Shown here one piece after another: positions 1 through 7,400 of a DNA stretch of 12,282 bases. Below the pieces are notes generated by a model that did no database searches, had not been told where the DNA came from, and worked only from the letters and a program-made list of their open reading frames with translations. Position 1 is the stretch's first letter, and each line of letters opens with the position of its first letter. The stretch is taken from positions 1 to 12,282 of the forward strand of contig URXI01000103.1 of NCBI GenBank assembly GCA_900551775.1, read 5' to 3'. This stretch comes from an uncultured Eubacterium sp. (lineage in GTDB: Bacteria; Bacillota; Clostridia; Peptostreptococcales; Anaerovoracaceae). The position numbers and the translations under genes were made by a program.

Positions 1-313
1 ATGGAGAGCATGCTTTGATTGAGGGAGGCCTGTCTCGAATGGAGAGAGCATGCTTTGATTGGGGGAGGCCTGTCTTGAATGGAGAGCATGCTTTGATTGA
101 GGGAGGCCTGTCTCGAATGGAGAGAGCATGCTTTGATTGGGGGAGGCCTGTCTTGAATGGAGAGCATGCTTTGATTGAGGGAGGCCTGTCTCGAATGGAG
201 AGAGCATGCTTAGATTGAGGGAGACCTGTCTCGGAAGGAGAGAGGATGCTTTGGCTGAGGGAAGTCAGCCTTGAATGGAGAGCGTGCTTTGGCGGAGGGA
301 AGTTGACTTTCGA
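1..313. repeat. Tandem repeat array, alternating 38- and 40-bp units
   Basis: Eight consecutive units begin at 1, 39, 79, 117, 157, 195, 235 and 275. Units 1, 3 and 5 are 38 bp and units 2, 4 and 6 are 40 bp, giving a 78-bp higher-order period that is nearly perfect over the first five units. Units 6-8 carry more and more substitutions. Most units hold the palindromes AGCATGCT and AGGCCT. Unit 1 starts at the window edge, so the array probably extends to the left. Because 78 is divisible by three, one plus-strand frame stays open to a TGA at 216-218 as a 26-residue repeat. I see no ribosome binding site or unique protein domain, so I treat the array as non-coding. It could still be the repetitive 3' end of a gene starting outside the window. 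Confidence 0.93.
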
Positions 314-368
314 ACTTGCAATCAATGGGTTTTGGATAACAATCCCGCATCTTTCCATATGCTGGTCT

Positions 369-397
369 TTGCAAGCAGGGCTGTGTTATGATAAAAT
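369..397 (+). promoter_or_regulatory. Possible promoter in front of a hairpin
   Basis: TTGCAA (369-374) lies 17 bp before TAAAAT (392-397). Transcription would start near 404, immediately before the nested hairpin at 410-458. No gene follows. The match could be chance in AT-rich DNA, and it is listed only because the spacing is ideal and a structured element follows directly. Confidence 0.25.
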
Positions 398-409
398 ACA
401 TTTATCAAC

Positions 410-458
410 AAGTGGCTGTGGTTCAAACGAGTAAAAATTCGTTTAGGCACGGCCACTT
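410..458. repeat. Nested 49-bp hairpin
   Basis: The outer arms are 11 bp: AAGTGGCTGTG (410-420) and CACGGCCACTT (448-458), with one mismatch that is a wobble pair in RNA. Inside is a second perfect stem, AAACGA (425-430) with TCGTTT (439-444), closing an 8-nt loop. No U-run of terminator type follows on either side and no gene ends here. It is either a small palindromic element or the structured part of a short RNA. Confidence 0.6.
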
Positions 459-498
459 TGTAATTAGTGCAGAGATCGGGGCAATCCAATACAATTCA

Positions 499-567
499 TT
501 ACGCAGATTTGTTTGTTGCGCTGCTTTCCGTTAAGCGGAAGGAAGAAAAGACGGATCGGATGCGTAA
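499..567. repeat. 69-bp palindromic element, copy 1
   Basis: The element is bounded by the inverted repeats TTACGCA (499-505) and TGCGTAA (561-567). Near the middle is a perfect hairpin, TTCCG-TTAAG-CGGAA (526-540). A second element of identical length and layout follows 25 bp downstream. It has no open reading frame of note and looks like a small non-autonomous or structural repeat. I do not recognise the family. Confidence 0.65.
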
Positions 568-592
568 CGGAGCCTTGGCAAAGAGGGCGCAG

Positions 593-661
593 TTACGCAG
601 AATGAGGTGATTTGCAAGATTCTGTTAAGCAGAAGAGCGAGGATCCAGGGGAGATGCGTAA
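593..661. repeat. 69-bp palindromic element, copy 2
   Basis: This has the same design as copy 1: TTACGCA (593-599), the hairpin TTCTG-TTAAG-CAGAA (620-634) and TGCGTAA (655-661). The hairpin differs from copy 1 by a C-to-T change at 623 and the matching G-to-A at 631, so pairing is preserved. The remaining interior has diverged. The distances from the left end to the hairpin differ only slightly (27 and 27 nt), and the total length is exactly conserved. Confidence 0.65.
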
Positions 662-710
662 CCGTCTGCTGTAGTCAGATTTCAGGCACCCGCTGTTAAT
701 AGGCTTCACA

Positions 711-961
711 GTCCGCAATCGGCTAGGTCTTAAAAAAAGTCCCGGACTTATTTTCTAAAGCGCCCGATTGCAGACTGTTTGGAAGTCAAATCCATGCCTG
801 GTAGTCCGCAATCGACTAGGTTTCAAAAAAAGTTTCGGACTTATTTTCTAAATTGCTCGATTGCAGACTGTTTGGCAACTAAACCCATGCCTGGTAGTCC
901 GCAATCGGCTAGGTCTTAAAAAAAGTCTCAGACTTATTTTCTAAAGCGCCCGATTGCAGAC
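711..961. repeat. Three 65-bp palindromes repeated every 93 bp
   Basis: Palindromes lie at 711-775, 804-868 and 897-961, separated by related 28-bp linkers ending in CCATGCCTGGTA. Each starts with GTCCGCAATCG and ends with CGATTGCAGAC, nearly complementary over 12 bp. Each has a central inner palindrome (AAGTCC/GGACTT type, centred at 743, 836 and 929) flanked by A- and T-runs, so almost the whole unit can fold. At the twelfth outer pair, units 1 and 3 have G-C (722/764, 908/950) and unit 2 has A-T (815/857). One outer pair is C-A in plus-strand RNA but G-U in minus-strand RNA, so a minus-strand transcript would fold slightly better. No coding potential is seen. A fragment reading CAGTCCGCA recurs at 988-996. 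Confidence 0.85.
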
Positions 962-1048
962 TACTAAAGTGCATAAACTGACTCGGGCAGTCCGCATAAG
1001 AGAGTCTTGGCAAAGTGTATAAAGAATTACATAGAAAAGGATAGAAAA

Positions 1049-2254
1049 ATGAGCAGATATGTTGCAGATAATATCAAAGATTTTAATTTGGATCACATTT
1101 TCGACTGTGGTCAGTGCTTTCGGTGGGAAAGACAGGCAGATGGTTCCTACACGGGAATCGCCCATGGCAAAGTGGTCAATATGCAGTTTCTGTCAGAGGG
1201 TCAACTTGCTGCGCGGTCAGATTTTCGCGAGGAAATCTCGAATTGGGCGCTGTCCTGTGACCACTCAGAGGATTTAAATGGAGAGCTGCCCTGTAACTCC
1301 ACGGAAGCTCTGAATGGGACGCAGCCGTCAGGGCATTCGCAACCTTATATTACATCAGCTATTGCATCAGCCGCTGCCGGGCGGGCGCCTTTGAGCGCTT
1401 CAAGTTCCTCGAGGCACTCGCAACCTTCCGCTGACGCCTGTCCTTCCGGGCGCCTGGTCATCGACAACTGCACCGAAGCCGAATTTGAACAGATTTGGAA
1501 ACCCTATCTGGATCTGGACAGGGACTACGGAGAAATCAAAAAACGGCTGGCGGCCTGCGACCCGGTTATGGAGCAGGCGATCAGAGCTGGGCAGGGTATC
1601 CGGATTCTGAAACAGGATTTGTGGGAAACCATCGTTTCCTTCATTATATCTCAGAACAATAATATACCGAGAATCAAAAGGTGTATAGAGAATCTGTCTT
1701 TCATGTTCGGAGAGCCGGCAGGCGAATACGCGGGCAGGGCTTATTACAGCGTGCCCGGCCCGCAGAAGATGGCAAGTCTGACGGCGGAGGAGCTGGGGCC
1801 GGTCAGACTTGGCTACAGAACCAGGTATCTCATCGAGACGGCGAAGATGGTATGTGAAAAGGGGCTGCCGGAGGATGAGGAGCAGCTTTCGGCCCTGTGC
1901 GGCGTGGGACCGAAAGTTGCAAACTGCATTTTGCTATTCGGAATGGGCCGCCATGAAAGTTTTCCCATTGACGTCTGGATGGCAAGAGTCATGAATCAGC
2001 TTTATGGTATTGACGAAAAAAATCATAAAGAGATGAGCGCTTATGCCGGGAGCCACTTTGGCAGCCTGGGAGGTTTTGCCCAGCAATATCTCTTCTATTA
2101 TATAAGGGAAAAAACAAGTAAAAAAATGTCGGAAAATGTAGATCGTGAAGAGGGTAGGGGAGAAGAGGGGAGAGGCTGGAAAATTTCACAAAAAAATTTG
2201 CAAAAAAATATTGACATTGAGGCGAGAAAGACCTACAATAAAGAAGACGATTAG
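1049..2254 (+). CDS. ogg: 8-oxoguanine DNA glycosylase, Ogg1 family, with internal insertion
   Basis: This is a bifunctional DNA glycosylase/AP lyase of base excision repair, expected to remove 8-oxoguanine opposite cytosine. The OGG N-terminal domain shows FDCGQCFRW (residues 18-26). The helical core carries WETIVSFIISQNN (192-204). The helix-hairpin-helix reads CGVGPKVANC (284-293) with catalytic Lys289, and FPIDVW carries catalytic Asp308. The usual Asp in KVADC is Asn292 here. ATG 1049 is preferred over an in-frame TTG at 1007 because AAAAGGA precedes it at proper spacing and the family's N-terminus starts nearby. Residues 68-136 are a Ser/Ala/Pro-rich repetitive insertion between the N-terminal domain and VIDNCTEAEF, where relatives normally run on directly. 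Residues 355-401 form a Lys/Glu/Arg-rich tail encoded by DNA that also holds the groESL promoter. The active site is intact, so activity is likely. Confidence 0.93.
   Translation: MSRYVADNIKDFNLDHIFDCGQCFRWERQADGSYTGIAHGKVVNMQFLSEGQLAARSDFREEISNWALSCDHSEDLNGELPCNSTEALNGTQPSGHSQPYITSAIASAAAGRAPLSASSSSRHSQPSADACPSGRLVIDNCTEAEFEQIWKPYLDLDRDYGEIKKRLAACDPVMEQAIRAGQGIRILKQDLWETIVSFIISQNNNIPRIKRCIENLSFMFGEPAGEYAGRAYYSVPGPQKMASLTAEELGPVRLGYRTRYLIETAKMVCEKGLPEDEEQLSALCGVGPKVANCILLFGMGRHESFPIDVWMARVMNQLYGIDEKNHKEMSAYAGSHFGSLGGFAQQYLFYYIREKTSKKMSENVDREEGRGEEGRGWKISQKNLQKNIDIEARKTYNKEDD
2211..2239 (+). promoter_or_regulatory. groESL sigma-A promoter
   Basis: A consensus TTGACA (2211-2216) is followed after exactly 17 bp by TACAAT (2234-2239). 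Transcription should start near 2246, just before the CIRCE operator. The promoter lies inside the final codons of the upstream glycosylase gene. Confidence 0.92.
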
Positions 2255-2277
2255 CACTCGAATTAAATGAGTGCTAA
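2251..2277. promoter_or_regulatory. CIRCE operator (HrcA binding site)
   Basis: TTAGCACTC (2251-2259), a 9-bp spacer and GAGTGCTAA (2269-2277) match the canonical CIRCE inverted repeat with no mismatch. HrcA binds CIRCE and represses chaperone operons until heat or misfolded protein occupies GroEL. The site covers the expected start of transcription. The upstream glycosylase stop codon (2252-2254) is inside its left arm. No hrcA gene is in the window. Confidence 0.97.
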
Positions 2278-2310
2278 CAAATGACACGTTAGATGTGTCT
2301 GAAGGTTAGC
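2273..2310 (+). other. Alternative stem in the groESL 5' leader
   Basis: GCTAAC (2273-2278) is complementary to GTTAGC (2305-2310), and inside them GACAC (2283-2287) pairs with GTGTC (2295-2299). The left arm reuses the right arm of CIRCE, so in the transcript this stem and the CIRCE stem exclude each other. The groES ribosome binding site (2342-2347) is outside both. The structure is visible, but any role is inference. Confidence 0.4.
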
Positions 2311-2355
2311 AAAACAGTACATAATAATATCAACATAAACTAGGAGGTAGAGAAA

Positions 2356-2634
2356 ATGAGTTTTGGAATTAAGCCACTGGGCAGCAGAGTCGTGATTAAA
2401 AAATTAGAAGCAGAAGAAAAGACACAGGGCGGCATCATCCTTGCGAGTGCAGCAAAGGAAAAACCACAGATGGCAGAAGTCGTAGCAGTCGGTCCGGGAA
2501 CAAAGGACGAAGTGATGGAACTTTCTGCAGGGGACAAAGTCGTATTTTCTAAGTATGCAGGAACAGAGATCAAATACGACGGAGAAGAATACACAATCAT
2601 GAGCCAGAGCGACATTTTGGCAATCGTAGAATAA
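2356..2634 (+). CDS. groES: Co-chaperonin GroES (Hsp10)
   Basis: This is the seven-subunit lid of the cytosolic GroEL folding chamber. At 92 residues it is the normal size. It shows the family pattern: a start like IKPLGSRVVIKK, the mobile loop EEKTQGGIIL (about residues 20-30) that docks onto GroEL, VVAVGPG in the middle, GDKVVFSKYAGTEIK, and a C-terminal DILAIVE. The start has AGGAGG at 2342-2347 with an 8-nt spacer. It is the first gene of the heat-shock operon, about 110 nt downstream of the predicted transcription start and 22 bp before groEL. HrcA repression through CIRCE is expected. Confidence 0.98.
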   Translation: MSFGIKPLGSRVVIKKLEAEEKTQGGIILASAAKEKPQMAEVVAVGPGTKDEVMELSAGDKVVFSKYAGTEIKYDGEEYTIMSQSDILAIVE

Positions 2635-2656
2635 TTAATCAGGGAGGTTAAGAAAA

Positions 2657-4303
2657 ATGGCAAAGGATTTATTTTATGGCGAGGACGCCAGAAGAAAGCT
2701 TCAGGTAGGAGTAGATAAATTAGCAGATACTGTTAAGATTACATTAGGACCTAAAGGCAGAAACGTTTTGATCAACAAATCATTCGGATCACCTTTGATC
2801 ACTAACGACGGCGTTACCATCGCAAGAGAGATTGAGCTGGAAGATTCCGTGGAGAACATGGGTGCACAGTTGGTCAAGGAAGTTGCTACAAAGACTAACG
2901 ACGTTGCCGGTGACGGAACAACGACAGCGACACTGCTTGCACAGATCATCATCAGAGAAGGCTTCAAAAATGTAGCAGCAGGCGCAAACCCGATGGTGCT
3001 GAAGAGAGGTATCCAGGGCGCAGTCGATACAGCTGTTGAAGAGATCAAAAAGACTTCACACAAAGTTGAGACCAAAGAATCCATCGCACAGGTTGCATCC
3101 GTTTCCGCAGCTGACGAGGAAATCGGCGGCATGATTGCAGAAGCGATGGAAAAAGTCGGCAAGGACGGCGTAATCACAGTAGAAGAATCCAAGACTATGG
3201 GCACTACTTTAGATGTAGTAGAAGGTATGCAGTTCGACAGAGGATACCTGTCCGCATACATGGTAAGCGATACAGAGAAGATGGAAGCTGTTTTAGAAAA
3301 CCCTTACATCTTATTAACTGATAAGAAGATCAGCAACATCCAGGATCTCCTTCCGCTGTTAGAGCAGATTGTAAAACAGGGAAGAAAGCTTTTGATCGTC
3401 GCAGAAGACGTAGAAGGTGAAGCTTTGACGACATTAGTTCTCAACAAGCTGAGAGGAACCTTTGATGTCGTCGCCGTTAAATCACCAGGATTTGGCGAAA
3501 GAAAGAAAGCGTTGGTAGAAGATATCGCAGTTCTGACTGGCGCTACAGTCATCAGCGAAGAAGTAGGCTACGACCTCAGAGAAGCGACTGTTGACATGCT
3601 GGGTCAAGCAGGCACTGTCAAAGTTGAAAAAGACAGAACTGTCATCGTCAATGGAGCTGGCGAAAAAGCAGACATCGACGCTAGAATCAACGCAATCAAA
3701 ACACAGCTGGCTGAGTCCGAATCCGATTTTGACAAAGAAAAATGCCAGGAAAGATTGGCTAAGTTAGCAGGCGGCGTAGCTGTCATCAAAGTCGGCGCTG
3801 CAACAGAAACTGAACTGAAAGAAAGAAAGCTGAGAATCGAAGACGCACTGAACGCAACACAGGCTGCTGTAGAAGAAGGTATCGTAGCAGGCGGCGGCGT
3901 AGCTCTTTGCAATGCAATTCCGGCTGTATCAAAATATGTTGAAACTCTGGAAGGCGACGAGAGAACTGGTGCAAGAATCATCGAAAGAGCACTGGAAGAG
4001 CCAGTTAGACAGATTGCTGAAAACGCTGGATTTGAGAGCAGCGTAGTCGTTGCAGAAGTAAAGAACCAGAAAGCTGGTGTTGGCTTCAACGCTGCAACAG
4101 AAGAATATGTCGATATGATTGAAGCTGGTATCGTTGACCCTGCAAAGGTAACAAGATCAGCAATTCAGAATGCTGCATCTGCATCCGCAATGCTGCTTAC
4201 AACAGAAGCTGGCATTGTCGAAATCAAAGGAAGCGATCCACTGACAAATGCTATGGCTAATGGCGGTCCTGGCGGAATGGGTGGCATGGGCGGCATGATG
4301 TAA
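2657..4303 (+). CDS. groEL: Chaperonin GroEL (Hsp60)
   Basis: This is the ATP-driven double-ring chaperonin that folds cytosolic proteins inside the GroES-capped cavity. The 548-residue length is typical. Visible family signatures are TLGPKGRNV and NDGVTIA near the N-terminus, the ATP-binding GDGTTTAT at about residues 86-93, AEDVEGEAL in the apical domain, and the Gly/Met tail GGMGGMGGMM. No key segment is missing. GGGAGG at 2642-2647 with a 9-nt spacer supports the ATG. It is cotranscribed with groES and ends at a clear terminator. Arginine codons are almost all AGA, as in a highly expressed gene of this genome. The CIRCE-HrcA loop uses GroEL itself as the sensor in well-studied Bacillota. 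Confidence 0.99.
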   Translation: MAKDLFYGEDARRKLQVGVDKLADTVKITLGPKGRNVLINKSFGSPLITNDGVTIAREIELEDSVENMGAQLVKEVATKTNDVAGDGTTTATLLAQIIIREGFKNVAAGANPMVLKRGIQGAVDTAVEEIKKTSHKVETKESIAQVASVSAADEEIGGMIAEAMEKVGKDGVITVEESKTMGTTLDVVEGMQFDRGYLSAYMVSDTEKMEAVLENPYILLTDKKISNIQDLLPLLEQIVKQGRKLLIVAEDVEGEALTTLVLNKLRGTFDVVAVKSPGFGERKKALVEDIAVLTGATVISEEVGYDLREATVDMLGQAGTVKVEKDRTVIVNGAGEKADIDARINAIKTQLAESESDFDKEKCQERLAKLAGGVAVIKVGAATETELKERKLRIEDALNATQAAVEEGIVAGGGVALCNAIPAVSKYVETLEGDERTGARIIERALEEPVRQIAENAGFESSVVVAEVKNQKAGVGFNAATEEYVDMIEAGIVDPAKVTRSAIQNAASASAMLLTTEAGIVEIKGSDPLTNAMANGGPGGMGGMGGMM

Positions 4304-4349
4304 GCTAAGCCTTAGGTTTCAAATTCATAATAAGCTCAATATTTATATA

Positions 4350-4378
4350 GGGAGTTGCTAGTCGGCAGCTCCCTTTTT
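4350..4378 (+). terminator. Rho-independent terminator of groESL
   Basis: The 9-bp stem GGGAGTTGC (4350-4358) and GCAGCTCCC (4365-4373) contains one U-G pair and a 6-nt loop, and is followed by TTTTT (4374-4378). It lies 46 bp after the groEL stop codon. Confidence 0.92.
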
Positions 4379-4397
4379 GAATTGACAGAATAATACG

Positions 4398-4426
4398 TTG
4401 CGTTCTGTGAAAATCAAGAGTAATAT
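4398..4426 (+). promoter_or_regulatory. Candidate promoter for the hybrid kinase
   Basis: TTGCGT (4398-4403) and TAATAT (4421-4426) are 17 bp apart, placing a start near 4433, about 25 nt before the preferred ATG at 4458. A perfect TTGACA at 4382-4387 has no good -10 partner at 16-18 bp. The groESL terminator just upstream implies that the kinase needs its own promoter. Confidence 0.4.
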
Positions 4427-4457
4427 GAATGTAGAATCTATGACAGGAGAAACGGAA

Positions 4458-7400
4458 ATGGATTGGAAAAATGCAGCCTCTATATTAGAAAATCTTCCAG
4501 GTGGTATTGGAATTTTCAGTTATGACGCTAGTGAATTGAAACCAATATATGTCAACAGGCAGATGCTGAAGATCGTGAAATGCGGCGAACTGAAGGAATT
4601 AAGGCAATTGGTGCATTGTGACGATGCGGCCCAATTACGAAACAAAGCAGAAGCTCTTTTGCAAGATCAACAGCCTTTGCTCCAGGACTTTCGCCTCTTT
4701 GACAGAGAAAAGGCGGACTATTTTTGGCTGCGATTGAGAGCCAATTCTACGATCAATGCAGAGGGCATAGGGACAATCTATGCAGAAGTCACTGATATAG
4801 ATGCAGAAAAACAGAAGGACGTTCGTCTGAATTTGACTGAGAAAACGCTTTTTTCTGTTATTGAGGAATCTGGAATCCAGTTTTGGGAATACGACATCAA
4901 ACACGAGAGGGCCTATCTCGGTCTCAAATCAAGAACAGACTATAATATGGAGGGCGTACTTGAAAACTTTCCTGCAACATGGATTGAAACGGGGTATGTG
5001 CACCCGGATGATATAGAAGAATATCTGCGTATGATGAGCCGGTTAAAAAAGGGAGCTGATAGCGTCGGCTTTGATGCGAGAATCTGGAATCCACATTTAG
5101 AAAGCTATGAGTGGAAGAAGATCCGTTACACCGCAATTGCCAATGAGCACGGTGAATCATCAATGGCTCTTGCTATAGCCGTAGATATTCACGACTTCAA
5201 ACATAGTGAAGAAACGCTGCAGGCTGTTATGGAGCAGATGGGGATTACTTCGTGGGAATATGATATTAACCATCGGACCATCGTCCGCCACCAGAACAGT
5301 GCAGATACTTTTGATGAGGAGGATTTGATTGTAAAGAATATTCCAGAAGCTTTATTTGATCAAAGAGGCGTATATCCTGACGATGCAGAGATTTTGAGGG
5401 AGGGCTACCAGCGACTTTTTGATGGGGAAAGCAGCGTCAAATTCCAATGTAGATATTGGGTCCCTCGTATCGCACAGTACAAATGGTTTGAAACCGCTTA
5501 TACTGTCATGAAAGATGAACGCGGAAGGTCGCCGAGGGCCATTGGAACGGCAAGGAATATCGAAAAGCAGAAGCGGGCAGAAGAACAGTATCAAGAACAA
5601 CTAAAGTTTATGAACGACGTATCAGAAGATACTCTGATCGCCAAAGGCAGGCACAATATTACGAGAAACGAAGTAGAGTTTTCTGTTGAGCGCAGTTCCT
5701 ATGCCATCCCAGGCAGAAAGGGAGAAAACTACGATCAGTTCATCGCAAAACTCATCATTCAGCCCCTAAAGGAGAATAAACGAAAAGAACTTGCAGAAGT
5801 AATGTCCCGCCAGAACTTAATAGAAAGTTACGCCAAAGGGATCAACAACTTTGCTGTAAAATATCAGCGTAAGACAAAGGATCAAAAGATGATCTGGGTG
5901 GAGACGACTCTGCGTACTTTTCTGCAGCCTGGCAGCGATGATCTGATTTGCTTTGCTTATACTTACGATCGGACCGACAGTGTATTGCAGCAGCAGATCG
6001 TCAATCGTGTCGCAGACATGGAATATGACTTTCTTGCCATTCTTGACGTAAAGACGGAGCAATTACAATTCGTAAGCGTAAATGATGCTGCGGATCTGAA
6101 TGAACTGACAAAGGCAGTGCACTATTCGGATCATTATAAACGAGGCGTTCCTCAAAACGTGCTGCCGGAACAACAGGAGCAGGTAATTGCAAACTTAGAT
6201 TTAAACCATATCATTGAAAAACTGAACCAGTCGGACACTTATTTCTTCATGTTTTCTTTTGTTACAGACGAGGAAATCAGACGGAAAAAATTGCAATTCG
6301 CTTATCTGGACGAAAACAAAGACTCCATCATGTTTACAAGGTCTGATGTTACGGAGGTCTATAAGAACGAGCAGGCACAGCTGCGCCGTATTGCAACAGC
6401 TTTGCGGGAAGCGGAAGAGGCAAGCAGGGCGAAGACTGATTTCCTGTCGCGGGTCAGCCACGACTTACGAACGCCGATGAATGCCATTCTGGGTCTCTCT
6501 AATCTGGGACTGGAGAGTGATGATGCAGCCGAGCTGAAAGGCTATATGGAAAAGATTCAGTCGTCTGGACAGTATCTCCTCAGTTTAATTAACGATACTT
6601 TGGACGTCAACAAAATTGAGAGCAATCGCGTCGAGATACATGAGTCCCTGATGCATAATCTGACCCTAATTGAACCGGTCGTAGCTACTGGCAGAATTCT
6701 GGCAAAAGAGAAGGGCGTACATTTTGCCGTGGACACCAGCGGTGTCCCTGCAGGCATGATCAAAGGGGATGCAATCCATATCCGGCGGATTTTAAATAAT
6801 TTGATTTCTAATGCAATCAAGTTCACGGATTCGGGCGGCAGAGTGGAACTGAGAGTCGAAGAGCAGCCTTCTGACAATCTTCGGCAAAATGAGAATCTGC
6901 TGTACTGCTTTACCGTGACAGATGACGGAATTGGCATGAGTGAAACGTTTATGAAAAATATGTATGAACCGTTCGCGCAGGAAAACGAATCTTCCTATAT
7001 GGATAAAGGATCAGGGCTAGGTCTTACTATTGTCAAAAAATTAGTAGATTTGCTCGGCGGAGATATCGAGGTTGAAAGTACACCGGGTCAAGGGACTGTC
7101 TTCAGAATCTATCTATGGCTGGAGAAAGTAGAGAGCTATGACGAAGAGAGCAATGGGCGGTTCGCCGATGCTTCGATGGAGGCGCTTAGAGGAAAACATA
7201 TTCTCGTATGTGAAGATCATCCGTTGAATACACTGGTTGTAAAGAAACTTTTGTCAAAGGCAGGCTGCATTGTTACGACCGCTGAAAACGGACAGCAAGG
7301 TGTCGACATCTTTCTCAGTTCGCCGCCTCAGACCTTTGATGCCATCTTAATGGATATTCGCATGCCTGTAATGAATGGACTCGATGCGGCCAGAAAAATT

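Noticed and set aside
15..218. Open frame of 67 codons made of the tandem repeat
   Set aside because: It starts with TTG, has no ribosome binding site, and consists only of the repeat whose period happens to be a multiple of three. It could be real only as the end of a gene lying left of the window.
711..961. Integron attC-like array
   Set aside because: The periodic palindromes resemble attC sites in size, but the core-site consensus is absent and no gene cassettes lie between them.
1007..1048. Longer glycosylase start at TTG 1007
   Set aside because: The added 14 residues have no family similarity, the start codon is weak, and ATG 1049 has a good AAAAGGA ribosome binding site.
4398..4457. 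Longer kinase start at TTG 4398 or ATG 4425/4440
   Set aside because: None has a convincing Shine-Dalgarno sequence, the region overlaps the promoter candidate, and ATG 4458 has AGGAG at the right distance.
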